From CAZQIO01 sp964593405 (GTDB lineage Bacteria > Patescibacteriota > Minisyncoccia > Minisyncoccales > GBS-2): a DNA stretch of 26,831 nt. The translations under genes and the position numbers were made by a program. Numbering within the stretch: the stretch's first letter is position 1; every line of letters begins with the position of its first letter. This document shows, in pieces, positions 15,442 to 22,574 of this stretch. The notes below the pieces were generated by a model. The model was not told the DNA's origin and ran no database searches. It saw only the letters and a list, made by a program, of their open reading frames with translations. Location: assembly GCA_964593405.1 (NCBI GenBank), contig CAZQIO010000007.1, forward strand, positions 1 to 26,831. Direction: 5' to 3'.

Positions 15442-15513
15442 TGCCCCCGGCAGGACTCGAACCTGCAATTCGGGGTCCGAAGCCCCGCGTGATCTCCATT
15501 TCACTACGGGGGC
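15442..15513 (-). tRNA. tRNA-Arg (anticodon UCG)
   Basis: Seventy-two nucleotides with acceptor GCCCCCG/CGGGGGC, D-arm GTGA/TCAC, anticodon stem CGGGG/CCCCG with loop CTTCGGA (UCG), a four-base variable loop AATT and T-arm GCAGG-TTCGAGT-CCTGC. Discriminator A is at 15442, with no encoded CCA. It shares an identical acceptor stem and nearly identical T-arm with tRNA-Lys next to it. Confidence 0.94.
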
Positions 15514-15534
15514 GGGCATCCATCTGGCCTTTTA

Positions 15535-15563
15535 ATTTTATCAAAAAAATTGAAAGGGGGCAA
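15535..15563 (-). promoter_or_regulatory. Promoter for tRNA-Arg/tRNA-Lys operon
   Basis: On the minus strand TTGCCC (15563-15558), a 17-nt spacer and TAAAAT (15540-15535). Transcription would begin near 15528, about 15 nt before the tRNA-Arg 5' end. The -35 box falls within the spacer of the divergent cca promoter. Confidence 0.5.
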
Positions 15564-15578
15564 AGTTTAGAATATAAT
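15550..15578 (+). promoter_or_regulatory. Promoter for cca
   Basis: TTGAAA (15550-15555), a 17-nt spacer and a perfect TATAAT (15573-15578). The leader to the cca ATG at 15613 is about 28 nt, longer than for other genes here, and contains a near-repeat of TAATTCGT-AAAAA. Confidence 0.65.
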
Positions 15579-15612
15579 TAATTCGTAAAAAGTTTGTAAT
15601 TCGTTAAAAATT

Positions 15613-17094
15613 ATGGAAATTGGTAAATTTGTGGAAATTCCACAAGAGGTAAGAGAAGTAATTGAAAAATTAAGAGGGGCAGGTTTTGAGGCTTACGTTG
15701 TCGGAGGATGTGTGAGGGATGTTTTAAGAGGAGTTGAGCCTGAAGATTGGGATGTGACAACTAATGCAAAACCAGAAGAAATTCAAAGAATCTTTCCAAA
15801 TTCATTTTATGAGAATCGTTTTTTGACAGTGACGGTTTTGACAGGAAGCCAAAACCCAAGGCTGAAAGAAATCGAAATTACAACTTTCAGAAAAGAGGCA
15901 AAATATACTGACAAGCGCCATCCAGATTTTGTTGGCGTTGCAGAGACTTTGGAAGAAGATTTAGCAAGGAGAGATTTTACAGTCAATGCGATGGCTTTAA
16001 AAATTGAAAACCAAAGGTTTGAAATCGTTGATTTGTTTGGAGGACAAGGAGATTTGAGAGAGAAAATAATCAGGGCGGTCGGCGATCCAAGAGAAAGGTT
16101 TTCAGAAGATGCCTTGAGAATGATGAGGGCAGTGAGGTTTTCGGTAACTTTGGGGGAAGGTTGGAAAATTGAACAAAAGACAAGAGAGGCAATAAAAGAA
16201 AACGCCTTTTGGATTTCGGCAATCTCAAAAGAAAGAATCAGGGATGAATTTTTGAAAATTATAATGTCAGAAAGGGCAGCTCAGGGTATTGAACTTTTAA
16301 GAGAATTGGGGCTTTTAAAATACATCATTCCAGAGCTTGAAGAGGGCTACAAAGTAACCCAAAACAAGCACCACATTTATGATTGCTGGGAGCATTATTT
16401 GAGATCTTTGGATTTTGCAGCAAAAAAGGGATTTAACCTCTATGTAAGATTAGCAGCACTTTTTCATGACATTGGAAAGCCAAGGACAAAGAGGGGAGAA
16501 GGGCCTGATGCCACTTTTTATGGCCACGAAATAGTCGGGGCAAAAATGACAGCTCAAATTTTAGCTAGATTAAAATTTCCAAAAAGAGATATTGAAAAGA
16601 TTGTAAAATTGGTCAGATATCATCTCTTTTATTACAACCCAGGAGAAGTCGGGGAAAGTTCTGTCAGGAGGTTATTGAGAAAAGTGGGAAAAGAAAACAT
16701 TGAAGAGCTTTTGCAAGTGAGAATGGCAGACAGAATTGGCTCTGGAGTTGCAAAGGCAGAGCCTTTTAAACTGAGGCACCTAAGATACATGATAGAGAAG
16801 GTTTCAAGAGACCCAATTTCAGTGAAAATGCTAAATATTAATGGAAACGACGTAATGAGAATTTTAAAAATTTCGCCCGGGCCAAAAGTTGGCCAAATAC
16901 TTCACATTTTATTGGACAGGGTTTTGGACAATCCGAATTTGAACCAAAAAGAAGTTTTGGAAAAAGAAGTTGAAGAATTGGGAAAACTTTCTGATAAAGA
17001 ATTGGAAGAATTGGCAAAGAAAGCAAAAGAAAGAATCGAAGAGATAGAACAAAAAAGAGACGAAATGACAAAGAAAAAATATTGGGTTGTTTGA
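15613..17094 (+). CDS. cca: CCA-adding enzyme / tRNA nucleotidyltransferase with HD domain
   Basis: Adds or repairs the 3' CCA of tRNAs, which fits the neighbouring tRNA genes that do not encode CCA. The protein is 493 aa. The class II nucleotidyltransferase head has VVGGCVRD (29-36) and the metal-binding DWD (45-47), followed by RRDFTVNAMAL (119-129) and EDALRMMRAVRF (165-176). The HD phosphohydrolase domain carries HDIGKP (285-290) and FYGHE (302-306). The C-terminus is a charged Lys/Glu helix. By sequence alone a poly(A) polymerase or an A-adding-only enzyme cannot be excluded, but a single copy near CCA-less tRNAs favours full CCA addition. tRNA-Pro begins 9 nt after the stop and is probably on the same transcript. 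Confidence 0.92.
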   Translation: MEIGKFVEIPQEVREVIEKLRGAGFEAYVVGGCVRDVLRGVEPEDWDVTTNAKPEEIQRIFPNSFYENRFLTVTVLTGSQNPRLKEIEITTFRKEAKYTDKRHPDFVGVAETLEEDLARRDFTVNAMALKIENQRFEIVDLFGGQGDLREKIIRAVGDPRERFSEDALRMMRAVRFSVTLGEGWKIEQKTREAIKENAFWISAISKERIRDEFLKIIMSERAAQGIELLRELGLLKYIIPELEEGYKVTQNKHHIYDCWEHYLRSLDFAAKKGFNLYVRLAALFHDIGKPRTKRGEGPDATFYGHEIVGAKMTAQILARLKFPKRDIEKIVKLVRYHLFYYNPGEVGESSVRRLLRKVGKENIEELLQVRMADRIGSGVAKAEPFKLRHLRYMIEKVSRDPISVKMLNINGNDVMRILKISPGPKVGQILHILLDRVLDNPNLNQKEVLEKEVEELGKLSDKELEELAKKAKERIEEIEQKRDEMTKKKYWVV

Positions 17095-17103
17095 TTGATT
17101 TTT

Positions 17104-17176
17104 CAGGCCGTGGCCCAGTAGTTAGGGCGCCACCCTCGGGAGGTGGAGAGCGGGGGTGCAAATCCCCCCGGCCTGA
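17104..17176 (+). tRNA. tRNA-Pro (anticodon CGG) with unusual T-loop
   Basis: Seventy-three nucleotides with acceptor CAGGCCG/CGGCCTG, including the C1-G72 pair expected of bacterial tRNA-Pro, and discriminator A at 17176. The anticodon stem CCACC/GGTGG holds loop CTCGGGA (CGG). The T-arm is GGGGG-TGCAAAT-CCCCC: position 55, almost always U (pseudouridine), is G. CCA is not encoded. Confidence 0.93.
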
Positions 17177-17180
17177 CATT

Positions 17181-20100
17181 TTAAACGTTGCTTTGTTTTT
17201 TTCCGATTAGTTGTTCAAACTCTTCTTTCTCTATTGTTTCTTTTTGGATTAATTTTTGAGCAAGTTTTTCTAGTAATTTTTTCTTTTTAGTTAGAATTTC
17301 TCTAGCCTTGTTTTCGCCATTTTTTACAATTTTTTCAATCTCTTTGTCAATTTTTTTTGCCACTTCTTCTGAAAAATCTCGATAAATTTCTTCCCTTCCC
17401 AAAAATACCAATTCTTCTCTTTTCCCAAAAGCAACAGGACCCAAAGATGACATTCCATAAACCAAAACCATTTTCTTTGCCAACTCTGTTGCTTTTTCCA
17501 AATCGTTTGCCGCTCCGGTTGTGATTTCTCCAAATTTTAATTTCTCTGCGCAATATCCTCCAAGCAAAACTGAAATTTCTGCCAAAAATTCAGATTTTGT
17601 TTTAATTTTTCTTTCTTCTGCTGGAGTTTTTAAAGTGTAGCCTGCGGCAAGGCCTCTTGGAATGATCGAAATTTTCCTCACAGGCTCTGCCTCTTTCAAA
17701 AAGGCAGAAACTATGGCATGGCCTGCTTCGTGGTAGGCTGCGATTTCCTTTTCTTTTTTTGTTAGCAAATGAGATTTTCTTTCTGGCCCTAGCAAAACTT
17801 TATCTATTGACTCTAAAAATTCTTCTTGGAAAATTTGTTTTTTTCCTTTTCTGGCCGCTAAAATTGCAGCTTCGTTGACCAAATTTGCCAAGTCGGCACC
17901 CGAAAACCCAGGGGTTCTTTCTGCAATTTCTCTTAAATTGACGTTTAAAGCTAGGGGCTTTCCCCGGCAATGAAGTTTTAAAATTTCTTCCCTCTCTCTT
18001 ATGTCTGGCAAATCCAAAACAATCCTTCTGTCAAACCTCCCAGGTCGCAGCAAAGCAGGATCCAGCATTTCAGGTTTATTAGTTGCTCCGATCACTATCA
18101 CCCCGCTTTCTTTTTCAAAACCATCCATTTGGTTTAAAATCTCGTTTAAAGTTTGCTCCCTTTCTTCTTGCCCTCCTGAAATTCCAAAGCCCCTAACTTT
18201 TCCGATGGCATCGATTTCATCAATAAAAATTATTGCCCTCCCTGCTTTTTTTGCCGTCTCAAAGAGGTTTCTCACTCTTGAAGGTCCAACACCAACAAAA
18301 AGTTCGGTGAAAGAAGAGCCTGAGGTGTAAAAAAACGGAACTCCACTTTCTCCGGCCACTGCTTTTGCCAAGAGGGTATTGTGGCTGACAATTCCGTTGG
18401 TGATGAAAGAGTGTTCTTTTGGAACGGTAAAATCATAAACTACGCTTTCTCCTTTTTCAATTTCAACGACCGGAGTGAAAAAGAAACTGTTGTTTGCTAA
18501 TTTTGAAAGAATTTGATACTCGGGCAAAAGAACAATTTTCGGGTTTTCTTTCTTGAAGAATTCTAAATATCTATCAACCGAAATTTTCGTTGGATTTTTC
18601 TCTCCCCTTTTATAAGCTCTCAAGAGTTTGTAAAAAGTTTTTCTGTAAAAAATCTTTGGGAAAGATTTCTTTTCTCGGATAAACTCAAAAAGATTAAAAA
18701 TTTTCTCCCCAACGAATGGCAAAACATTAACGTTTGAATTTCTTTTTTTGGCTAAAATTTTTTCCAATTTTTCTCTCTTTTCTTTAATCCCAAAATTTAT
18801 TTCTTTGGCAAAATTTTCGCAAAAGTCCCCGCTAATTTCTAAATAGAAATAATGTTCTCCAGTTTGATTGGCTTTTTTCTTTCTCGTTTTGCTCAAAATT
18901 CCCAAATTTGCTAACAAAAGTTGAGTTTGTTTGATCAAACTTTTTGAGGCACTCCCCAATTGAATTGTGGAATATTTTTCGTTAACGCTGCCATCTGTAT
19001 CAAAAAGTCCTCTCAAAAACGCTGCCTGAAATTCTTTTGGGCCAAACAAAATGCTTTCTGGGATTTCTTTTAGAAAAGCATGTTCTTCACCAATCCCCCA
19101 TTCTTTGAGTTTTTCCTTGAGATTCTTATCGCACACTTCCCAATCATATTTTCTACTCTTTACTTCTTTGAGTTCCAACTTAAAGTAATCCCTTAGATAC
19201 TTTTTAACAAATTCAACGAGCTCTGGGTGAGAATTGGTAAAGAAAACTCTATTTTTTATTGTCAACCCTCCGTCTCCAATCAAAAGACCTAAAAAGTAGG
19301 CCGTTTTTTCATCAGGCAAAATTTTGTAATTGCCAAAAACTTGGTGGTTGTAATTTATCAAAACCAAATCTCCTTTTTTTATTTCTCTCAATTGCTTAAA
19401 TGAGGCCTTTCCTTCTTTTTTCCAAACAACTATTGGATGCTCTGGTGTTCCTTCGAGCTCAATTCCAATTTGAGTTTTGATTTTGATCGTTTTTTGCTTT
19501 CCCAAATTGTACCAATGGGAAGCCAAAACTTCTTTTTTCTCTAAGGTTTTCAAATCGATGGTAAAGACTTTTGCCCCAAAAACCTTATTTTCTTTATCAA
19601 CGCTAAAATACTTTGGAATGTCTTGAATTTTCACCCAGCCTTTATTAGTTAAAACAAAGGTATCTCCGCTAACACACTTTCCAGTCCCTGGCGGTCCAAT
19701 TAGCAAAACCCCCCTTGGAATTTTTGCTCCCATTTCCAAATATTTTCTTGGGTTTTTCAAAAAATCGACAATTTCTTTCAATTCTTCCTTTGCCTCTTTC
19801 AAACCTGCTACATCTTTAAAAGTCACTCTTTCTTTTGGCGGCCCTCCTGCTCCATAAAGCCTTGCCCTTGCCCTTGTGAAATCAAAAATTTGGCCTGCAC
19901 CAACTCTAGCTTGTCTCGAGAGATACCAGAGAAAGATAAAAAACAGAATTATTGGAGAAAAAAGATATAAAATGTGCCAAAGCCATTCTAATCCTCCACC
20001 GCTTCTAAACTCAATTTCCACCTCTTTTAATCTTTCTTTTTCAACGCCAAAATTTAAGAGAGATTGGGAAAAACCAATGGCAGGTTCTTTTGACAAAATT

Positions 20101-20306
20101 GCTTCTTTTCCCTCTTTGAAAATGACGAGAGCTTTGTCATCAAAAACAATTATTTTTTTTACTTTTCCCTCGTTTATTGCCAAAACTAATTGAGAAAGAG
20201 AGATAATTTGGGTGCTTCGAAAAAAATTAGAAAAACCTCCAAACCAAATGGAAACTAAAAGAAGAATTATTAGCACCCACCAAATGTTGTTTTTGACCTC
20301 TTTCAT
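17181..20306 (-). CDS. ftsH: ATP-dependent zinc metalloprotease FtsH, intein-interrupted precursor
   Basis: FtsH is a membrane-anchored AAA+ protease that unfolds and degrades membrane and short-lived cytosolic proteins. The 1041-aa precursor contains a 433-residue intein; removal leaves 608 aa, a normal FtsH length. Order: helix at about 8-25, periplasm-facing domain, second helix at about 110-130, the N-terminal half of Walker A (GPPGTGK, 204-210), intein (211-643), then Thr644 completing Walker A. Next come the pore segment TELFVGVG, Walker B IIFIDEID (692-699) and arginine-finger region RPGRFDRR (754-761). The protease domain has HEAGH (859-863) with the third zinc ligand D935 in GAANDLEKAT. 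All key residues are present outside the intein. The start overlaps the upstream S1-domain gene stop by 4 nt, so the pair is cotranscribed from the 21078-21106 promoter. Confidence 0.96.
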   Translation of the reverse strand: MKEVKNNIWWVLIILLLVSIWFGGFSNFFRSTQIISLSQLVLAINEGKVKKIIVFDDKALVIFKEGKEAILSKEPAIGFSQSLLNFGVEKERLKEVEIEFRSGGGLEWLWHILYLFSPIILFFIFLWYLSRQARVGAGQIFDFTRARARLYGAGGPPKERVTFKDVAGLKEAKEELKEIVDFLKNPRKYLEMGAKIPRGVLLIGPPGTGKCVSGDTFVLTNKGWVKIQDIPKYFSVDKENKVFGAKVFTIDLKTLEKKEVLASHWYNLGKQKTIKIKTQIGIELEGTPEHPIVVWKKEGKASFKQLREIKKGDLVLINYNHQVFGNYKILPDEKTAYFLGLLIGDGGLTIKNRVFFTNSHPELVEFVKKYLRDYFKLELKEVKSRKYDWEVCDKNLKEKLKEWGIGEEHAFLKEIPESILFGPKEFQAAFLRGLFDTDGSVNEKYSTIQLGSASKSLIKQTQLLLANLGILSKTRKKKANQTGEHYFYLEISGDFCENFAKEINFGIKEKREKLEKILAKKRNSNVNVLPFVGEKIFNLFEFIREKKSFPKIFYRKTFYKLLRAYKRGEKNPTKISVDRYLEFFKKENPKIVLLPEYQILSKLANNSFFFTPVVEIEKGESVVYDFTVPKEHSFITNGIVSHNTLLAKAVAGESGVPFFYTSGSSFTELFVGVGPSRVRNLFETAKKAGRAIIFIDEIDAIGKVRGFGISGGQEEREQTLNEILNQMDGFEKESGVIVIGATNKPEMLDPALLRPGRFDRRIVLDLPDIREREEILKLHCRGKPLALNVNLREIAERTPGFSGADLANLVNEAAILAARKGKKQIFQEEFLESIDKVLLGPERKSHLLTKKEKEIAAYHEAGHAIVSAFLKEAEPVRKISIIPRGLAAGYTLKTPAEERKIKTKSEFLAEISVLLGGYCAEKLKFGEITTGAANDLEKATELAKKMVLVYGMSSLGPVAFGKREELVFLGREEIYRDFSEEVAKKIDKEIEKIVKNGENKAREILTKKKKLLEKLAQKLIQKETIEKEEFEQLIGKKQSNV
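18378..19676 (-). mobile_element. Intein with LAGLIDADG homing endonuclease in FtsH Walker A
   Basis: The inserted segment starts with Cys211 (CVSGDTFVLTNKGWVKI, splicing block A) and has block B GTPEHP with T287 and H290. It ends VYDFTVPKEHSFITNGIVSHN-like, with penultimate His642, terminal Asn643 and extein +1 Thr644; these are the residues of a class 1 intein. Two dodecapeptide motifs lie in the middle: LGLLIGDGG (339-347, catalytic Asp345) and LRGLFDTDG (431-439, Asp438). The endonuclease therefore looks intact. Flanking host sequence reads GPPGTGK | TLLAKAV, an uninterrupted FtsH P-loop after excision. Base composition looks like that of the host gene, giving no obvious sign of very recent transfer. 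Confidence 0.97.
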
Positions 20307-21070
20307 ATTTTGGTGGTTAAAAAAATTTTACCATCTTCGATGGCTACAATTTTTGCCTTCACTGTCTCTCCCAATTTGAATTCTTTTTCTTTTTCTGAAA
20401 TTAAGCCTAACGATGAGTTAAACTTTACTAAAATCCCGTAATCAAAAATACCTTCAACTTTCCCTTCGATAATTCGGCCAACTTCGTACTCTTTGCTTTC
20501 TTGTTCCATTTTTGCTAACTTTTCAGAAAGAATTACATGGCCATCGTCTAAAATTCCTAAAATTTTAACCTCCATTTCCCTGCCAACAAAACTTTTAAGC
20601 TTCTCTAAAAATTTCTCTTTATCAATTTCCTCTTTGTTTAATGGGGGATCAAAAACTATTTGAGAAATTGGCAAAAAAGCTGGAACGTCCAAAACTTTCG
20701 TTAAAAGTCCTCCTTTGTTGGCTCCAAAGATTTTCACTGTTATTGTTTCTCCGCTTTCTTTCTTTTGACGTAAAAGTTCTAAGGCTATTTCTTTTGAGGC
20801 ACCGGCAATCGAAAGTTCAACGAAACCATCTTCGTTGTCTATATCGACTACTTTGGCTAAAATTTTATCTCCAATTTTGAGCTTTTTTAGTTCTTCTTTT
20901 GCCAGTTTAAATTCCTTTCCGTAAATTATTCCTGTTCCATAAATTCCCAAATCAAAATAGGCAGCCATCGGTTTTTTGGCAATCAATTTTCCCTCAACTA
21001 CCGTTCCTACTTTTAGAGGTTTCAATTTTTGATCTTGATTTAAAATTGTTTTCATTGTTCCGCCTTCCAT
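20303..21070 (-). CDS. S1 RNA-binding domain protein (ribosomal protein S1-like)
   Basis: A 255-aa protein built of about three OB-fold S1 repeats: one at about 17-90 (VGTVVEGKLIAKKPMAAYFDLGIYGTG), a divergent middle one at about 95-190 (GETITVKIFGANKGGLLTKV, then PAFLPISQ), and a C-terminal one at about 195-255 (VGRIIEGKVEGIFDYGILVKF). Reduced S1 proteins of this type probably help mRNA bind the 30S subunit, although E. coli S1 has six repeats and the equivalence is inferred. Two starts are possible, 21070 and 21055. The promoter TTGAAA-17-TAAAAT ends 7 nt before 21070, favouring leaderless translation from 21070; a GGCGGA just before 21055 could act as a weak ribosome site. The stop overlaps the ftsH start by 4 nt. 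Confidence 0.8.
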   Translation of the reverse strand: MEGGTMKTILNQDQKLKPLKVGTVVEGKLIAKKPMAAYFDLGIYGTGIIYGKEFKLAKEELKKLKIGDKILAKVVDIDNEDGFVELSIAGASKEIALELLRQKKESGETITVKIFGANKGGLLTKVLDVPAFLPISQIVFDPPLNKEEIDKEKFLEKLKSFVGREMEVKILGILDDGHVILSEKLAKMEQESKEYEVGRIIEGKVEGIFDYGILVKFNSSLGLISEKEKEFKLGETVKAKIVAIEDGKIFLTTKI

Positions 21071-21077
21071 AATTTAA

Positions 21078-21106
21078 ATTTTATTGTCTGTTTTGATTTT
21101 TTTCAA
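21078..21106 (-). promoter_or_regulatory. Promoter for S1-ftsH operon, apparently leaderless
   Basis: Minus strand: TTGAAA (21106-21101), a 17-nt spacer and TAAAAT (21083-21078). The ATG at 21070 begins 7 nt after the -10 box, so the transcript should begin at or beside the start codon. Confidence 0.6.
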
Positions 21107-21120
21107 GATTTTGTTAAAAT
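21093..21120 (+). promoter_or_regulatory. Promoter for MBL-fold gene/rplS, apparently leaderless
   Basis: TTGATT (21093-21098), a 16-nt spacer and TAAAAT (21115-21120). The ATG at 21129 starts 8 nt later. It overlaps the divergent S1-ftsH promoter, whose -35 box lies inside this spacer. Confidence 0.5.
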
Positions 21121-21128
21121 AAAAAATC

Positions 21129-21779
21129 ATGGAAATTTTGTGGCACGGCCATTCTTTTTTTGAAATAGAAACAAAAACGGAAAAAGGTAAAATAAAAGTG
21201 GCAATTGACCCCTTCTCTCCAGAAATTGGGTTGAAAGCACCAAAAGTTCGAGCTGATTTGCTTTTAATTTCTCACGATCATTTCGATCACAATTACAAAG
21301 AGGCGATCGAAGGTAATTATTTTTTGATCGACAAACCCGGAGAGTATGAAGTTGGTGGGGTTTTTGTGACAGCGATTTTGTCATTCCATGATTCTGTCAA
21401 AGGAAAAAGTCGGGGAGAAAATTTGATTTTTCTTTTGGATTCTGAAGAAATGAGAGTTTGCCATCTTGGAGATTTTGGCCAAAAAGAATTGGAAAATCAT
21501 CAACTAGAAAAAATAGGCCAAGTTGATCTTTTAATGATTCCAGTTGGAGGAAAGTACACAATTTCCGCCAAAGAGGCAATAAAAATTTTAGAGCAAATTG
21601 AGCCAAAAATTACAATTCCGATGCACTATTTTTTGCCAAAGTTAAAAATAAAGTTGGACGGAGCGGAAGAGTTTTTAAAAGTTTTGGGGATCAAAGAGTT
21701 AAAACCAGAAAAAAAATTGTCTATCAAAAAAGAAAACCTTCCTGAAGAAGGAAAAATTGTTTTATTAGAACCAAAATGA
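21129..21779 (+). CDS. Metallo-beta-lactamase-fold hydrolase (UlaG-like)
   Basis: A 216-aa cytosolic protein with the metallo-beta-lactamase fold. It has the N-terminal strand ILWHGHSFFEIE, then IDPFSP, then the metal-binding SHDHFDHN (48-55: H49, H51, D53, H54), GEYEVGGV, the strand VCHLGDFG with the next His/Asp ligands, VDLLMIPVGGKYTI and the final ITIPMHYF with the last His. This matches the small UlaG-like or YtnP-type group annotated as L-ascorbate metabolism or generic MBL hydrolases. Those names do not predict a substrate here, and no sugar or ascorbate genes are nearby. The stop overlaps the rplS start by 4 nt (ATGA), so it is translationally coupled to a ribosomal protein gene. Confidence 0.85.
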   Translation: MEILWHGHSFFEIETKTEKGKIKVAIDPFSPEIGLKAPKVRADLLLISHDHFDHNYKEAIEGNYFLIDKPGEYEVGGVFVTAILSFHDSVKGKSRGENLIFLLDSEEMRVCHLGDFGQKELENHQLEKIGQVDLLMIPVGGKYTISAKEAIKILEQIEPKITIPMHYFLPKLKIKLDGAEEFLKVLGIKELKPEKKLSIKKENLPEEGKIVLLEPK

Positions 21780-22078
21780 AAACGGAAATATTAAAAGTTA
21801 AACCCGGAGATTTGGTCAGAATTTATCAGAAAGTAAAAGAAGGAAACAAACAGAGAATTCAGGTCTTTGAGGGCTTGGTCATTGCCAGAAAGCACGGAAA
21901 AGAAATTGGAGCGACGATTACTGTAAGGAGTGAAATTTCTGGAATTGGGGTTGAAAAAATTTTCCCGATCCACTCGCCAACGATAGAAAGAGTTGAAATT
22001 TTAAAAAGGGGAAAAGTGAGAAGAGCAAAACTTTATTATTTGAGAGAGCACAAAAAGAAAATAAAGACAAAACAATAA
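21776..22078 (+). CDS. rplS: 50S ribosomal protein L19
   Basis: One hundred residues, close to the usual 115 or so. The family core is present: KPGDLVRIYQKVKEGNKQRIQVFEGLVIARK, then TITVRSEISGIGVEKIFPIHSPTIERVEILKRGKVRRAKLYYLRE. L19 sits at the 30S-50S interface. The usual neighbours trmD and rimM are absent; instead it follows the MBL-fold gene with a 4-nt overlap and precedes tRNA-Leu by 3 nt. Confidence 0.97.
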   Translation: MKTEILKVKPGDLVRIYQKVKEGNKQRIQVFEGLVIARKHGKEIGATITVRSEISGIGVEKIFPIHSPTIERVEILKRGKVRRAKLYYLREHKKKIKTKQ

Positions 22079-22081
22079 TTT

Positions 22082-22167
22082 GGGCGAGTGCTGGAATTTA
22101 GAAGACAGCTGCGCTTGAGGGGCGCAGGGGATAAATTCCCGTGTGGGTGCAAGTCCCACCTCGCCCA
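22082..22167 (+). tRNA. tRNA-Leu (anticodon GAG) with unusual T-loop
   Basis: Eighty-six nucleotides, class II. Acceptor GGGCGAG/CTCGCCC, anticodon stem TGCGC/GCGCA with loop TTGAGGG (GAG), long variable arm GGGG-ATAAATT-CCC-like and T-arm GTGGG-TGCAAGT-CCCAC. As in tRNA-Pro of this window, T-loop position 55 is G rather than U. Discriminator A is at 22167, with no encoded CCA. It begins 3 nt after the rplS stop and is followed by a strong terminator. Confidence 0.94.
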
Positions 22168-22186
22168 CAAAGTGTAAAAAGAAAAG

Positions 22187-22220
22187 AAGGAGGCCATACG
22201 GCCTCCTTTTCTTCTTTTTG
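22187..22220. terminator. Bidirectional intrinsic terminator
   Basis: A 9-bp stem AAGGAGGCC/GGCCTCCTT (22187-22195 with 22200-22208) has loop ATAC, followed by a T-rich tract on the plus strand. On the minus strand the same stem is followed by TTCTTTTCTTTTT. It ends the MBL-rplS-tRNA-Leu transcript and the convergent small membrane-protein gene. Confidence 0.85.
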
Positions 22221-22231
22221 AAATTGAAAGA

Positions 22232-22567
22232 TTAGCTGCTGCTTCCTACGAGCTTCAAGATGAGGCATAAAAGGATGAAGGGCCATAACGTGGCGATCAA
22301 CCACGCGCCCATGAGGGATCCCATGAGGACTTCTAGAGCCCCCCCTTCGGGCAGTTCTCCTGTTGGGGAAAAGATAAAGTACAGGAAAGCAATTGCGAAG
22401 CTCCAAAACCACCCAAAAAAATACACACTTAACACCGTAACTATCCACCCGGGGGGGGTGGATGACAACAATATTGAAAGGGCATTGACCGCCATCCACT
22501 TGGCCGCAGTCCACGGCCAGGTGATAAAGATAGTCCAAAAGATACAACAAAGCTTATCCATGTCCAT
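22232..22567 (-). CDS. Small Trp-rich membrane protein, unknown function
   Basis: I do not recognise this 111-aa protein. It has three likely membrane helices (about 8-34, 42-70 and 84-106) and nine tryptophans, many near helix ends (FWTIF, WPWT, FFGWFWS). The loop between helices 2 and 3 is SPTGELPEGGALEV. The start ATG at 22567 is chosen because GGAGGT lies seven bases upstream, the only strong Shine-Dalgarno site I found in the window. It also has its own TTGACA promoter and shares a strong terminator. The coding sequence is visibly richer in G+C than its neighbours and holds runs of eight and seven G/C, suggesting acquisition from elsewhere. An overlapping plus-strand ORF (22260-22625) lacks such signals. 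Confidence 0.65.
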   Translation of the reverse strand: MDMDKLCCIFWTIFITWPWTAAKWMAVNALSILLSSTPPGWIVTVLSVYFFGWFWSFAIAFLYFIFSPTGELPEGGALEVLMGSLMGAWLIATLWPFILLCLILKLVGSSS

Positions 22568-22574
22568 GTTGTCC

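Noticed and set aside
15338..15513. Lys and Arg tRNAs as a recent tandem duplication
   Set aside because: The acceptor and T-arm match closely, but the D-arms, anticodon stems and variable loops differ clearly, so any duplication is old or the similarity is convergent.
18378..19676. Group I intron or insertion sequence in ftsH
   Set aside because: The frame is open throughout, there are no terminal inverted repeats, and the protein carries intein splicing blocks at both ends.
22098..22550. Minus-strand ORF of 150 codons
   Set aside because: It runs through the terminator and into tRNA-Leu and overlaps the better supported gene in another frame.
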